Assembly (NCBI RefSeq): GCF_958298935.1
Contig: NC_084931.1
Span: 15,899,334 to 15,963,333, forward strand
Direction of reading: 5' to 3'
From: Phragmites australis
Lineage: Eukaryota; Streptophyta; Magnoliopsida; Poales; Poaceae
Length of the DNA: 64,000 bases
Shown: positions 47,058 through 59,315 of the stretch, one piece after another
Numbering within the stretch: the first letter of the stretch is position 1
Layout: each line of letters starts with the position of its first letter
Notes under the pieces: model-generated
What the model was told of the DNA's origin: nothing
Database searches by the model: none
The model's input: only the letters and a program-made list of their open reading frames with translations
Made by a program: the position numbers and the translations under genes

Positions 47058-48202
47058 GGTTAGTAGAAAATAGGAGACGACAAAAAAAAATCCCTATAAA
47101 CTTCTAGGAGGTGGAAATGGAATCGCACACTCTCAAGCATTTTACCATGCTTTTGCAAGTGTTCTTACCAATCACAATAGGTGGCACAACCGGTGGCTAG
47201 TTTTTAATATCTTAATGGAAGCGAGTGAGGTAGTTGCAAGGGAAAACATGTTCTGATCAATAGTAGGTGGAGCTCAAACATGCAATATTTAGTAGCAAGA
47301 AATAGTAATAATTAGAAAAGGTGAATAAAAGTCCATGGTACTCATCGCAATTGTTGGCCTGAATGCGTTCCTAGAACTTGTTGAGGCAAGCCGAAAATAG
47401 GATACAAACATAATGGGACAAAATGTGCAATGCAAACTGAATTTTCTTTCTTTCTTTTCTTTCTGATTTTTTTTTGTTGGCACTGTTTGCTACTTGCTTC
47501 TTCTTTTTTTTCTTTTTTTTAATGTAAGACAAGCTAAAATATTTTCTACTACCTTTTCTAGGTTTAGGGAGGTGAGCGGATCACAAACTTTTTTTGGAGG
47601 GCACTCTCTTTCTTTCTCCGAACTTAGGCTATCTTTGGTTTCGGCTATGGAATTGCGCTCGGACTCTTACTGACATGGCATGATATGATGAGTGCATGGG
47701 ATATCCGAGAGCAACACGAAACAGATGGAGTCGGGTTAGGTCATGGGGGTCGAATACAAGTAAGGGGTCGAATCCGATTAGGTGGTCGAATCCGATTAGG
47801 TGGTCGAATCAGAGTAGGAGTGGAGTGTGGCTGGTGACTAGATCTCAGCTATAGCAAATGAAGCCCTAGTTGCAACCAACGCAATTGATGTGGATAAAAA
47901 ATTGGCAGCGCAAAACAACAACACTTCCACAACCTAGGGCAAGCCGAGAAACATGACGACAATACCAGCAAGGAATCGACGCTGGACACTAGACAACGAT
48001 GATTAGACCAGCAACAAGAACACCGATGATGGACTCAAATTCAACAACATGAAAAATGAAATAAAAATTACAAAAGGATCATTAGGGTTTGGACAGCGGA
48101 AGGACTAAGATTTAAGTATTTTTGTGTGGCGATTTTCTAGACTCTAAGTGATGGAGCACAACTAAACAAAGGGGAAAACAAAATTTTCTAACGGGCAACC
48201 GA
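47058..48202 (-). other. leader of gypsy element 2
   Basis: Non-coding stretch between primer binding site and gag. It contains a T-rich patch (47440-47520) and three copies of a 21-bp unit GTCGAATCCGATTAGGTGGT (47758-47820), the counterpart of the much longer minisatellite in gypsy element 1. Confidence 0.7.
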
Positions 48203-48215
48203 GGCTCCGATACCA
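48203..48215 (-). other. primer binding site of gypsy element 2
   Basis: On the minus strand TGGTATCGGAGCC, one base from the initiator-methionine site, five bases inside the 5' LTR. Confidence 0.85.
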
Positions 48216-48220
48216 ATTGA

Positions 48221-49121
48221 TGCAAGTATGGCCCGATTTGTGCTAGTTTGTGGAGCTTTGACGTTGATGATCCAAAGTCTCTAACTAGAACAGATCAAAT
48301 CCCTCACAACCACTACACCACTAGTTATCAACCGTGCTGAACACGGTTGACCTCGTTAAGGAGCCTTTCCCTACAAGTGAATCAAGAACACAAGCAAGAG
48401 AATAGAAGAGCAATCTAAAATTCTATTGCAAATTTAGACAAAGTTCATGAAGTTGGGGTTCCTCAAACCGTACAAATGGTGAAACTGCAATGTAGCAAAA
48501 TAATCTAGGAAAACCTGAGTCTAAACTATAACAGCTACTAAATTTATAGTGGGAGACGTGAGGAGATCAACCTAGGGTCATGGGGAGGGCACACACAACC
48601 TGGGTTTGGACTCCAACACTCTTACAAGGCCCAATATGGCCCAAAAAGGTGACACAACACCTTATGTCTTTGATTCTGATTGATTTCCAATGAATCTAGG
48701 GGTGGGACCTAGTCCATTGGAAAGGGTTCATAAAATTTTCATCAAGTACAAGACCTCAATTTGACTCCGTATGAAAAAGTTACACATGTTTTATTGACGT
48801 GACGTCCACAAACTCCAAATTTGGAGTTCGACTTGAGAACGACTTGGAGTACGATTTGAATTTAGTGGCATCCCATCTTCCTAAGCAAAAAAACATCCAA
48901 GTGTGACATCCAAGTGAGGTTGTAGTGCTTCTCCCATATTCCTAAGCAAAAAAATATCACAAGAATTTAGTGGCATCCCATTTTTCATTAAGAAAGTATG
49001 AACAACGAGGAACGAGTTCACCTTGTAGTTTAATTGTCATGCACGTGCTCTTGGAATTTGCTCTTGTGTGTCTTGAGGAGTATTAGTGTTGCACATACAT
49101 GAAGGAGTGATGTCCTCATCA
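48221..49121 (-). repeat. 5' LTR of gypsy element 2
   Basis: 901 bp, low end TGCAAGTATGGCCCG, high end GATGTCCTCATCA. It aligns with 41907-42802, with visible divergence and a duplicated piece near 48860-48990 (GTGACATCCAAGTGAGGTTG region). Confidence 0.85.
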
Positions 49122-52060
49122 CCCCTTCCAACTCCTTGTGATTTCCCACAACAAAAGAGTAGGGTGTTCCGATGTCCCAGTACTTGAATTGGTGCGCACA
49201 ATTGTTCTAGGTTCTAGATTTTTAGCATCCGTAGCCCTTAGATATTGATTATCCATAAGGTGTAGTTGATTTGCATTTACTGCCTAGAAGTTAACTTCCT
49301 TTTTTTTTGTGTATGCTTTTGAGAAGCATTATACTTTGTGACCTCTTATTTGCATTTGGGAGTTGAGTGGGTTTTGGTATTTCTACTCTTTCTGGCGCAT
49401 TGATATTGGTAATATGAGATTTAGTGACACATTTGGAGTTAGTAAATACATATGATAGATTATTTGCAATGTGTTACAAATTAATAATCCTCTAAACTCC
49501 AAGTTCATATTTCTTAGTACATGGATCTAAAGGCTGAATGCATGTGGCATTCCAATATATTTCCTAGCATTTCTGTGGTACTTTTGGCCTACCCCCAATA
49601 TCAAGAAATTGTCCTCATCAAAGATACAACCAGCGTACTCGGCCGTAAACAAGTCCCTTGTTAGGGGCTCGAGGTATTTTATGACCGACGAAGAATGATA
49701 GCCAATTTTTTTGGAGGGCCCATTGATATACGCTGAGGTGGTGATATATGTATGTATACAGCGCAACTGGATATCCGCATATGGGAAATGTTTGGTTGAT
49801 TTTCATGACTAACTGCAAAGGGGAAGCTGCATGATATGCAGTTGGTCTTAGTTGAATCAAGTATGTGGCATGTAAAACTGCATAACCCCAACATGTGGTT
49901 GATAAATTGCAATTCTACAATAATGGTCTTGCAATCAGTTTAACTCTTTTAATAAGAGATTCAACCATGCCATTTTGAGTGTGCACATATGGTACTGAAT
50001 GCTCCAAGTTAATACCTAAGGCCATACAATGAAACCCCGTGAAGTGACTTCAGCTGCATTATACATTCTTATGGATTTAATCCTGTTGTCAGGATAATTT
50101 TCTTGTAATTATTAATTTGAGCAATAAGGTTGGTGAAAACATGTTTCTTTGTTGATAGAAGACACACAAGTGTCCATTTTGTAGATGCATCTATGAGCAC
50201 CACAAAGTACCGGAATGGCCCAGTTAATGGCTAAATTAAAACACATATATCACCTTGAATATGTTCAAGGGAATTGAGTGGTTCATCTTTAATTTTATGG
50301 TAAGATGGCCTTAAAATTAATTCCACTATTGTACATGCAGTGCAAACAGAATCTAAGGATTTGGGGAATTTTGCATGTTACGACCAAAAGAATTGCTGAT
50401 CATTTTTCGCATCATCCCTATTTCAGGATGACCAAGGCTATTATGCCATGTCTTGAATTTATCAAAATTTTGAAAAATTATATTGAACATAACATGTGGT
50501 ATGTGTTTGATGTATATGTAGTACAACCCAGAGGATAATAAAGTAATTCTCTCAAGAACTTGCTTATCATATCCGTTATTTTTGGTGATGAAGATATATT
50601 CATCATTCTTGTCATTATGGGTTTCAATGTGAAACTATTTTGACGGATATCTTTACAATTCAATAGGGTATGAGTTGAATTAGGATACAAGAGTGCATCC
50701 TCGGTTACAATTTGAGTACCTATTCGGAGAGTGATTGTGGCTCCACCGGAACCGACAATCAGTGCATCATGTCCAGCTATGGTCATAATATTTTCTTGCC
50801 TATTTTTAAGAGTATGTAAATACTTTGTCTCCCTGAATATTATATTAGTGGTACAATTTTCCACTAAATAAATTTCCTGCTTCATTTTGTTGTCTCCAGT
50901 AAAATATATATTGAAATCAAAATTCATTAAGAATTGATTCATATATATATAGAGTACATACAAATATTATTAAGTATCATTGTGAGATACAATACATAAT
51001 GACAAGTAGGGCGGGCTAGTAACAATATGGGGATTTTAGAGAAATCTATTGCATATCTCCAAATAAGTCTTGGGAAATGTATTTCACAAGTATGTCGTCT
51101 TCACTTCGGAAGTCATCCGGCTTTTCAAGGTCATGTTGTCATCTTCTGTTGGAACATCTTTAGAACAACTTGCTTCCAAACTTTTTTTCTTGTACTTGTT
51201 TGCCTTTGCCAACAAATTTCTGGTAGAGATCAACCAAATTTCTGTGTACGATGATTCATACAATCACAGTTTAGACAAGCTTGATGATTGTCATTATTGT
51301 CTTGCTTCTTGAACTTGCCTTTGCCTTTGTGAAGACCACTTGACCTTTGGTAGTTCTCATTGCACTACCACTTTTCTTTAAACCTCTTTTGGTGTCTTTT
51401 ATGACCACAAAATTTGTTCATATTCTAAATATTTGAATTTCCTTCAGGCACTGGATCTGCACCCGTTGGGCACTGTTGATGATTCTTCATAAGTAGTTCA
51501 TCATGTTTTTTTTTTTTACCTGGAGTAATGTATAAATCAATTCAGAATACTTGGTGTACTTTTGAGTATGATATTGTTGTAGCAATATGGGCAGGCGGGC
51601 AAGTAGATAATGTCTTCTCAATCATATTTCTGTCGGAGATGGGCTAATCACAGAAGTGCAGTTTTTAACAGATCTTATGAACATTTGAGTTGTAATCTGC
51701 TACAGATTTGAACTCTTGAAACCAAACATATGAGCATTCACGAGTTGCTTCAAGTAGAATAATAACTTTTTGCTGATCATAATGCTCTTTGAGAGATATC
51801 CAAAGAGCAAGTTGATATTCTTCCATCAGGTTCTTAATTTTCTGATCCGGATGTAGATGATGCCTTAAGAAGTATAAGGCGCTATATTTGGTTGTTGCAG
51901 GTATTGTTGTGGCATCACATAGAGGTTCATTGATTGCTGAAATGAAACCTCGGGATGCCATAGAGATTTTGACATCCATTACCCAAGTTAGATAGTTGTG
52001 ACCATCTAACGCGAGTTCCTTAAAATCTCTGTTGGAGATATGAGCCATTTACTACATGGA
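49122..52060 (-). pseudogene. copia element C, gag, protease and integrase
   Basis: Right to left: gag at 52048-51665 (NRDFKELALDGHNYLTWVMD and YDQQKVIILLEATRE), then decayed gag/zinc knuckle to about 51000, the protease and pre-integrase part at 50963-50478 (YLVENCTTNIIFRETKYLH and IVGSGGATITL), a decayed integrase core, and the integrase end at 49766-49527 (SSSVIKYLEPLTRDLFTAEY). The element continues beyond the gypsy insertion at 41906-40772 and 33000-32440. All three pieces share orientation and complement each other without overlap. I could not identify its LTRs. Confidence 0.85.
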
Positions 52061-53732
52061 AATACCATGAACTGAATTCATTTACTACGAAAGTAAATTA
52101 AATATCAAGGAAATTTTATAATAATGCAAAATAAAAATTCAATATGACTATTATTATTATTGGTGTAGACCTGCATGACAGTTGAAAAATTTGATGCTAA
52201 AGTATATATTGGTCTCCATTTTGAAAATAGGTGATATGCAGTCACTACCAAATACTTAGTCTCTGTGCATGTAAATATTGAAAAACACGTTAGAGGAAAT
52301 AACCATTTTGTGTAGACTTCAGGACAATATAAGAGTAACTCACTAGTATAACATGGACGCCATCCAATTAAGGTGGATGACGCTACAATCGCAACCAATG
52401 TTATAGACTCTATTACCTTGTGTTTATGCTGATAAAATAATAAGGTAATCACCGCAAATTTTGCATAATCATTTTCATAGTATTTAAGCTGAGGCTTAAA
52501 GAAATATGGAAATGTAGAAAATGTAAAATAAATAATTGCTATAAAGCAAGAAACATTGTGTGATAAACTGCAATCACACGAGCTATTACTTAAAACTTGT
52601 AGCAATGCATAACACAACAGAATTCCTAAATAATCGAGGGTCTTGATTGTGAAGTTACATTATGTCAACAATACATAACACAATAAACATTAAGTCTGAG
52701 GACTAAACATATAAAAACTGAGGTTTTCTATATATTTTTTTATCTCTGGTGTGTACATTTAGAAAAGTTTAAAGTCTTTTCTATAAAAATTGTATGCCAG
52801 GCCGTGTATTGGGCTCTCGTCCTAATGCCAGCCCATTTGGCTAGGCCCTGTAGTTGGCCCATGTAGCCACCAGCCCATTGAGCATATAAGCCCAGGGGGG
52901 TTAGGGTTTCCCTATCCCACCCCCGCGCCTCCTCTTCGTCCAGTGTGACGGCGTCGATGGTACGGTTGGCCTCCACCGCTGCTTCAACCACTACTGTTGC
53001 CGCCACTGGCTAGGCGCCGCCTCTTCTGTTTCTACCGTTGTCGCCACCTCTAGTTGGCCACATCCACTGCTTGGCTGGAAGCAGCAACCTGGCAGCAGAT
53101 CGACTGCAACCGCCATTGTTGCTTGATGCTATTGCCACATGTGGTAGCGCTGCCCTAAGGGAGGCCATTGCTATCGCATGTCGCATCTTGAGTAGTCGCA
53201 GCAATTGCTTCAGCTTCGGTCAACCAGAGCCTGGGTCATGGATCGACCGTTGTTGTCACTGAGCGGTGAAGAGGGCGTCGACTTGTGGCGCCCCATGGGA
53301 TGGAGGACGATGCCACCACTGTCGACACCTAGGCCGCCCTCGCCATTGTCGCATGTATATGGGACAGTGGGAGCAGACGGCCGCCGGGTTCATTACCGTC
53401 TTGTCTAGTGTCAGATCTATGGATGGTGCAGAGTCATGGCTCAGGATCTAGCAGATCAAGTTATTCCATACCTGGATTCGATGGGTACATAGACGACAAA
53501 GGCGCATGGTCCACAGGGTCATCCGCTGGCGTCTACTCCCATGTCTTGCCACGTCGTCACCCGAAGAGCTATGTGGAAGAGGTGGACCGGACTAAAAGGC
53601 CGGTTGTTGGTGACATCGTCCACTGCTCCAAAGGCGGGAGATGGATGACGAGAAGGTAGAGCGATGGTGGAGGGGTGGAGCCTACTTGTTGTTGGCCTGT
53701 GCTCGGGAACAGAGGGTTCACTGAGGAGGATG
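52061..53732. other. unrecognised stretch; GC-rich from 52740
   Basis: 52061-52740 is AT-rich and may be the 5' untranslated region or LTR of copia element C, but no primer binding site was found. The minus-strand frame 52617-52105 (170 codons) has no recognisable domain. 52740-53732 is GC-rich with a TATA-like GCATATAAGCCCAGG (about 52879-52893) followed by GGTTAGGGTTTCCCTA, a promoter or LTR-leader appearance on plus. Its plus and minus frames overlap and none is supportable as a gene. Confidence 0.4.
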
Positions 53733-55309
53733 CACTACTACAGAACTGGGCTTATATACCGGTCCATCACTGTCGATTCCTTACGGGCCGGCTGTGATGG
53801 GGCATCACTCCTGGTTCATAAGTCGCGTAGGAAGAACTAGCCGTCGTGGCTTAAGAACCAGCGGTGATAAGGGGAATCACTGCCGGTTGATGGCTTGAGC
53901 CGGCAGTGATGCCCAGCCGCCTCAACATTGCCGGCTTAAGCCACCTACCAGTAGTGATAGCTAAACATTACTACTGGCTGGTGGGATGAGCCAACAGTGA
54001 TGTGTATAGTATAAAACAATGGCCCTCCCCTAAGCCTGAGCACATCACCGTCCCTCGTGACCTTCATCACCCTTATGGACGCATCACCGCTTTTGAACCC
54101 TCTCCGTCCAATTCCATTGCTCAGTGAGCTTCATAATGCCATACCCAATCTTTTGCATGCGCTAGTTCGATCGTAGCCCATCGTCAGCCTAGTGCTCCGC
54201 TGGTCACCACCGCAATCTCGCCCACCTCACCGACAAACTCTAGGCCATGAGCCGTCTCTGCCTGAGCTGAACACACGGTGAGCTTCACCGTGATACAGGG
54301 AACCTCGCCACTCCCTTCCCTTCCACTCTCTCCCTCTGCAGCGTGCCACCACCGTCGGCCTAGCTTCGCCGCCCGCCATGGTCATTGCCGACCGTGCTTG
54401 CCGCCGTACATGCCACCGCTGACTCCTCAAATGAGTTCGCCACAATGCGTTGAGCATTTTGGTACCCCTCCCGGGCTAAGCTATGCCGCCATTTTCCGCC
54501 GGCAACCGGTCAAAGTCGGAAAATTCAAAAAATACCGAAAGGAATATTAGTTGTATTGATAAATTGGCTAAAGTAATCTATAATTTGTAGAAATATCTAG
54601 AGCTCCGAAAATATGAAACCAAGTTTATTAGTTTTTTTCATGATCTACATGATAAAAATACATGCATGCATGAAATGTCCATTGAAATACCTCTATTTCC
54701 TTAAATATGCTATAAAAAGATAATCCATAATTAAATCTTGAAATATCCAAAATTTGTCAATCCAACTTTGTTAATATTATTTTTTTCGTGCTCTATATAG
54801 GAAATATATATTTGAAGCACGAAATGCTTGTTTAGCACTAATTCTATATTAATCTTGATTAAGCCTTTTAAACATGTTTAATTTCTATATAAATTAATAA
54901 AAATCATAAAATATGAAACTAATTTTTTAGGTCTTCTCTACGTATACCGTACACAATAAAAATACATTTTACCATGTTGAGTACTTACCTCATGTGAGTT
55001 TGTTTGAACTACCTCGTATAATTTTGGATTTAAAAATAGCAAGCATGTAATTTGGTTAATTAAGTGGACAAATGAACTCCAATTCATGTGATTCTTCCTC
55101 TACTGCATTTAAAATCTCATGCATTACATTTCTACCAAATTTCATGTCATTTGGATCATATCTCATGACATTTTATTCATTCTCATTTTAATGGACTTTA
55201 TTGATCTTTAGAGAACGACGTCGTGGAGTGCCATGAGGTTGATCCCGAGGGTGAATGTGCTGTTTAATTTTGATAAGTTATCGCTATATGTATATAATGA
55301 ATGTAAGGT

Positions 55310-55570
55310 TTGAATAATAATGAAAATTTCCAGGGATGGCACCAACAAAAACTTATTAGACCCGGCAACAAGGAAGAGCACCATGTGATTTTTCAAGGAA
55401 AAAGAAGGATTATCGGAGTGGAGAATTTTGTTGATGAGGAAGGCTACAATCAATTCGACGCACTACCTCCTTTCAGAGAGGATGTCGACCTAGGTCCATT
55501 GGAAGACACCGATGAACCTGTATATGTACGTCGTGATGATAATGAAGGGAGAATCGTTAAGATAAAGTAG
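55310..55570 (+). pseudogene. short open frame in CACTA, possible relic of a CACTA protein
   Basis: 86 codons with KRRIIGVENFVDEEGYNQFD and an acidic stretch followed by VYVRRDDNEGRIV. This resembles, from memory, the region near the C-terminus of grass CACTA transposon proteins (the VVDEEEYNQFD-like segment). No start context or partner exon was identified. It may be a last surviving exon of a deleted transposase-linked gene. Confidence 0.4.
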
Positions 55571-55840
55571 CTAAATTATATTAATGAATATGTATAATTT
55601 TTTTAGATTCAATTATAACTCACTTATGTTATGGAATAATTTGTAGTTCATGGTGGAAGATGTCTTAATTTTTTAAAAAATTGTATTAATTAATATGTAT
55701 GAAGATTTAACCATGAAATTTAGGTTATATACAAAACGTAATTTTGGTATATAGCAAGTCCAAATTTAAATAAATATGTAATAGAATTTTAGGTCAACGG
55801 AATGTTCATACACAAAGATATTACAAACTCAATCGAAAAG

Positions 55841-55915
55841 ACTTGATTAGCACAACGGTTTAATTGTTCGGTCTTCCTTGGGGCAGGTCGTGGGTTCGAA
55901 CCTCGATGGGCTCGC
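55841..55915 (+). other. tRNA-like module in the CACTA element
   Basis: TAGCACAACGG (55848-55858) fits the A-box consensus TRGYNNANNGG at every position. GGTTCGAACC (55893-55902) fits the B-box core GGTTCGANNCC. They are 34 bases apart, which is tRNA-like. GTGGGTTCGAACCTCG could be a T-arm. No full cloverleaf is claimed. Confidence 0.5.
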
Positions 55916-56109
55916 GTGCGTGGCTAAAATATTTTTTTTTTTGCATCCTGAACCTATGGTGAAAGGGGTTTAACTACTGGTGAACATCTTGGACCGGTAG
56001 TGAAATATGTTTCACTGCTAGTTGTCCTATTTAGCCGGCAGTGAAAATCCCATTTCACTACCGGTTTTCATCTTGAGCAGGTAGTGAAAGTACTCCCCTA
56101 TAAATGTGC

Positions 56110-56400
56110 TTGACTCCTGCGCTGTCGTGTCCTGCATCGTCATCCACCACCACCATCGCCGAAGACCACCACCCCGACACTAAGGAGCTCGCTGCCTCCT
56201 CCTGACGCCAAGGAGCCCGTGCTGCTGTGCAATGCGCCCTCGTCCATCACCGTCATCGTCGAGGACCACCACCCCGACACCGAGGAGCCCGCCACCTCCA
56301 CATCGACACCAAGGAGCCTGCGCTGCCATGCCATGTGCCCTCGTCCACAGCCGCCGTCGCTGTGGACAACCACCCCAATATCAAGGTAGGCCTCTCGGAT
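56110..56400. repeat. GC-rich tandem repeat in CACTA
   Basis: About three imperfect copies of a unit near 80-120 bp with ACCACCACCCCGACAC and AAGGAGCC(C/T)G. They make open frames on both strands that are not called as genes. Confidence 0.6.
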
Positions 56401-56464
56401 CCCCCTTCGTCTTCTTCTCCCCTCTGATTCCTAGGGTTTCAGTGCAAGTTCATACCAATTCATG

Positions 56465-56840
56465 GTCAGCTTCTTATGTGTTCAAATGATAAGAATAGAT
56501 GCTTGTTTGCTGGTCCTTTTGTGTGCTGAAATGATAAGAGCAGATGCTACTTATGGTCTTTGTGTGTATTTAAATGATAAGAACAGATGCTGTTTGTGGT
56601 CCTTTTATATGTTCAAATGATAAGAACAGATATGCTGCTTCGGTCCTTTTGTGTGTTCAAATGATAAGAACAGATGCTGCTTGTGATCTTTTTGTGTGTT
56701 GAAATGATAAGGACAGATGCTGCTTGTGGTCTTCTTGTGTGTTCAAATGATAAGAACAGATATGCTGCCTTGGTCCTTTGGTGTGTTTAAATGATAAGAA
56801 TAGATGCTGCATCGGTCCTTTTGTGCGTTCAAATGATGCT
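56465..56840. repeat. 43-bp tandem repeat in CACTA
   Basis: About eight copies of a unit with TTCAAATGATAAGAACAGAT then GCTGCTTGTGGTCCTTTTGT. The period is about 43 bp with small variation. Confidence 0.85.
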
Positions 56841-57349
56841 TGTGAGTATTTTCCCTCTTCTGTTCTGGACAGTACCGGTACATATTCCTTTTGCTCGATG
56901 ATGAATTGATACACTAAGACTAGGCAATTTACTAAGTATAATAGTTTAGACACGTGATTCTCTAGTTGTCTAATATTTGCTGTAGCCCCTGGTGAGACTT
57001 GTTGATGGTTTTTGCTGGTCTGTATTTGTATACCGAGACATATTTCTTATGATACCTCTGCAGTTGGCTACCTATTGAACCCTGGATGGTGTGTTGCTGT
57101 AAGTTCAAAGATTGATTAGCATATCAGATTTTGGATAAAGAAGTTGATTCATCCTTTTTGTTATGTCGATTATTACTTGTTTGAATCCTGTTGTTCAATC
57201 TCTATTTCTGTCTCGGTAGGAAATTGGTGGCATTCAGGTGTCCGAATTTGACATCTTTAACATGCCGATGAGCCTGGAGCGTAGGCAACCACTGTGGTTG
57301 ATTAGGCATGGTCGGGTCCTCCACTCCACCACCATCGGCCCCAGGTGTC

Positions 57350-58738
57350 TGTCGGTGAATCGGGAACCAGAGGTCCCCGAGTCTCGAGGCCAGATCAGCA
57401 ATTTGCCGCGTGGCGCCCTCCCGCGTGGATCATCTCCGTGAGGTACGAGAAGACTAAGTCCCGGGAGAGGGTGCTCGGGGCCATAAAAAGTGGTCCCCGA
57501 GTACCCGAGTTCCCCGATGATCCGCGAAGACCAAGTGCCGGGAAGAGAGTGCTCGGGGCCGTGAACAGTGGCCCCCGAGCACCCAAGTCCCCCGACGACC
57601 AGAGAAGCCGAGTACCGGGAAGAGAGTACTCGGGGCCGTGAACAGTGGCCCCCCGAGCACCTGAGTACCCCGAGGACCCAAGGAAGTTAGTTTTGGGAGA
57701 GAGTGCTCGGGACCGTGAACAGCGGCCCTCGATCACTTGGTTCCCTAAGGACCAAGTAAAGGCATATCCGGGAGAGAGTGCATGGGGCTGTGAACAGTGA
57801 CCCTGGAGCACCCGGTTCCCCGACGGCCTAAGAAGTCCTTCGCCGGTGGCCCCCACAAAGGACCAGCGGTGAAGTGTCAACCGGTGAAAGGCCCGATGCC
57901 GCATTTAAGAGGGTGCGTGACCTGTCACTTCCCACTGCTCCTGCCACGCTCGGTGTCAGTCCCTGCCACCTTATGGCAGGAGGGCGTGGGGACATTTAAT
58001 GCACGGGTCCCATCCCGCGTCATCCGGCTCGCCTCGGGATAACATCACGAGGCCCAAGGCACCCCGCCTGCCACCCTGCTATGTCAGGCGTACAAGACCG
58101 GGCGGGCACACCGAGCCGTTCAGTGGCTGCCTGGTGGGCCCTCTTCGCGGCGCCCTTTGCAGAACGACATCATGACGAACGAGACCGGACGGGGGCGCGT
58201 TTTCAACCCCTCCCCCTCGGTCACTTCGCACAGCAGCCCATGATGGTTGCTTTCTATTTATGGTGCCTTGGAACTCGTGCCCTCCCTTTCTGGGCACACT
58301 ACCGCCGGCGAGTATTTAAGAGGAGTCGGTGGACACGGAAACGGGGGCCGGAGCCGAATAGAGATCGAGATCGAAGGAAGCCAAGGAACAAGACAGAAGA
58401 ACACTCCAGTACAAGCACAGAAGCTGAGATCACCGAAGAACAATGAGCCGAAAGCTCTAGGATAGACAAATATTCTTGTAACCAGCAACATCCCTGAGAG
58501 ACATTCTCAGTGCATTTATAGCATCCACACCGGAGTAGGGTATTACGCTCAGTGCGGCCCGAATCTGTCTAAAAACCTCCAGTGCATTTACTACATCCTT
58601 CATCCGATCATTCCATTCCACCTGCCATCGCATTTACACCCATTTATTTCTCCCGCAAGACAGATTCAGAATCATCCCCCCAGCCGAATCTCAAAGGGGT
58701 CCCTCCGGATCCCTGCTTTAGGAGTTCACCCTTCGACA
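57350..58738 (+). mobile_element. solo LTR nested in the CACTA element
   Basis: 1389 bp, starts TGTCGGTGAATCGGG and ends CACCCTTCGACA, giving inverted ends TGTCG/CGACA. It is flanked by perfect 5-bp duplications GTGTC (57345-57349 and 58739-58743). TATA box TATTTAAG at 58313-58320 sets plus orientation. No internal region is present. It carries a 77-bp minisatellite at 57471-57835. The family is not assigned with confidence. Confidence 0.9.
57471..57835. repeat. 77-bp minisatellite in the solo LTR U3
   Basis: GTGCTCGGGGCC recurs, with small changes, at 57471, 57549, 57626, 57703 and 57779, a period of 76-78 bp. Each unit pairs GTGCTCGGGG with CCCCGAGCAC, so each can form a hairpin. It lies upstream of the LTR TATA box. 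Confidence 0.88.
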
Positions 58739-59315
58739 GTGTCCCCGAACGTACACACGCCATCAGTCGTCCGTGCGGAGGCGCGGTCCTCATCGCGGGA
58801 GAGGTAGAGGGATACGACTTTTTGGGGGGTGACTTGTGAGAACTATTATGTATATATATGTGTTTGTCGATGTCTAGCACATTCATTGTATGACATGAAT
58901 TACTATGTATTAATAAAGGTGACTTTATTATTGATTTACATTAAATATATCTCATTGTATGCATGTATTGAAAGGAAGAGAGACGGAGAGATCAAGGAGA
59001 GAGAGGGAGGATAGAGAGGACAGAGGGAGGGAGGAGAGGGGAGGGAGGTCGAAGAGGAAAAACACTATCGGCTGAAGGCTCTAGACGGTAGTGATGCCTT
59101 GGGAATCACTGCCGGTTGAAACCACCAGCCAACAGTGATTCCCAGGCATCACTGCCGGTTGGAGCCTTCAGCCGGTAGTGAAAACACTTTCACTGCTGGT
59201 CTCCTCGCCGGTAATGATAGTTGCCGACTATCACTGCCTGTTACTCACTGTCAGCTCCAAAACCGACAGTGATGGGGTTTTGGAGCCGGCACTGATAGGG
59301 GGTTCTACAGTAGTG

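Larger units (their letters stand above)
41907..49121 (-). mobile_element. Ty3/gypsy retrotransposon 2, both LTRs, decayed
   Basis: About 7.2 kb, right to left: 5' LTR (49121-48221), primer binding site, leader, gag, protease, RT, RNase H, integrase, polypurine tract, 3' LTR (42802-41907). The order RT before integrase is that of Ty3/gypsy. Frames are broken throughout. The two flanks (CTCAT on the left, CCCCT on the right) do not form a target duplication. It splits copia element C between integrase and RT. It is the same family as the element at 1-5092 but retains gag. Confidence 0.9.
53733..59315. mobile_element. non-autonomous CACTA element, 5.6 kb including a nested solo LTR
   Basis: Ends CACTACTACAGAACTGGG (left) and, reversed, CACTACTGTAGAACCCCC (right). 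The flanking triplets ATG and AGG match at two of three positions. Subterminal regions (53760-53990 and 59065-59300) carry many copies of ATCACTGCCGGTTGAAGCC-like words in both orientations, as in other grass CACTA elements. No TNP2-type transposase core was found; a short open frame at 55310-55570 may be a relic. A solo LTR (57350-58738) lies inside. Without it the element is about 4.2 kb. Confidence 0.85.

Noticed and set aside
41902..49126. Target duplication for gypsy element 2
   Set aside because: The five bases outside the LTRs (CTCAT and CCCCT) differ, and no nearby shift gives a match, so none is claimed.
52105..52617. 170-codon minus frame near the copia element C gag
   Set aside because: AT-rich, no domain, upstream of the gag start. 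More likely untranslated leader or LTR sequence.
57395..57904. 169-codon minus frame
   Set aside because: It is made by the 77-bp minisatellite of the solo LTR; the peptide repeats with the unit.
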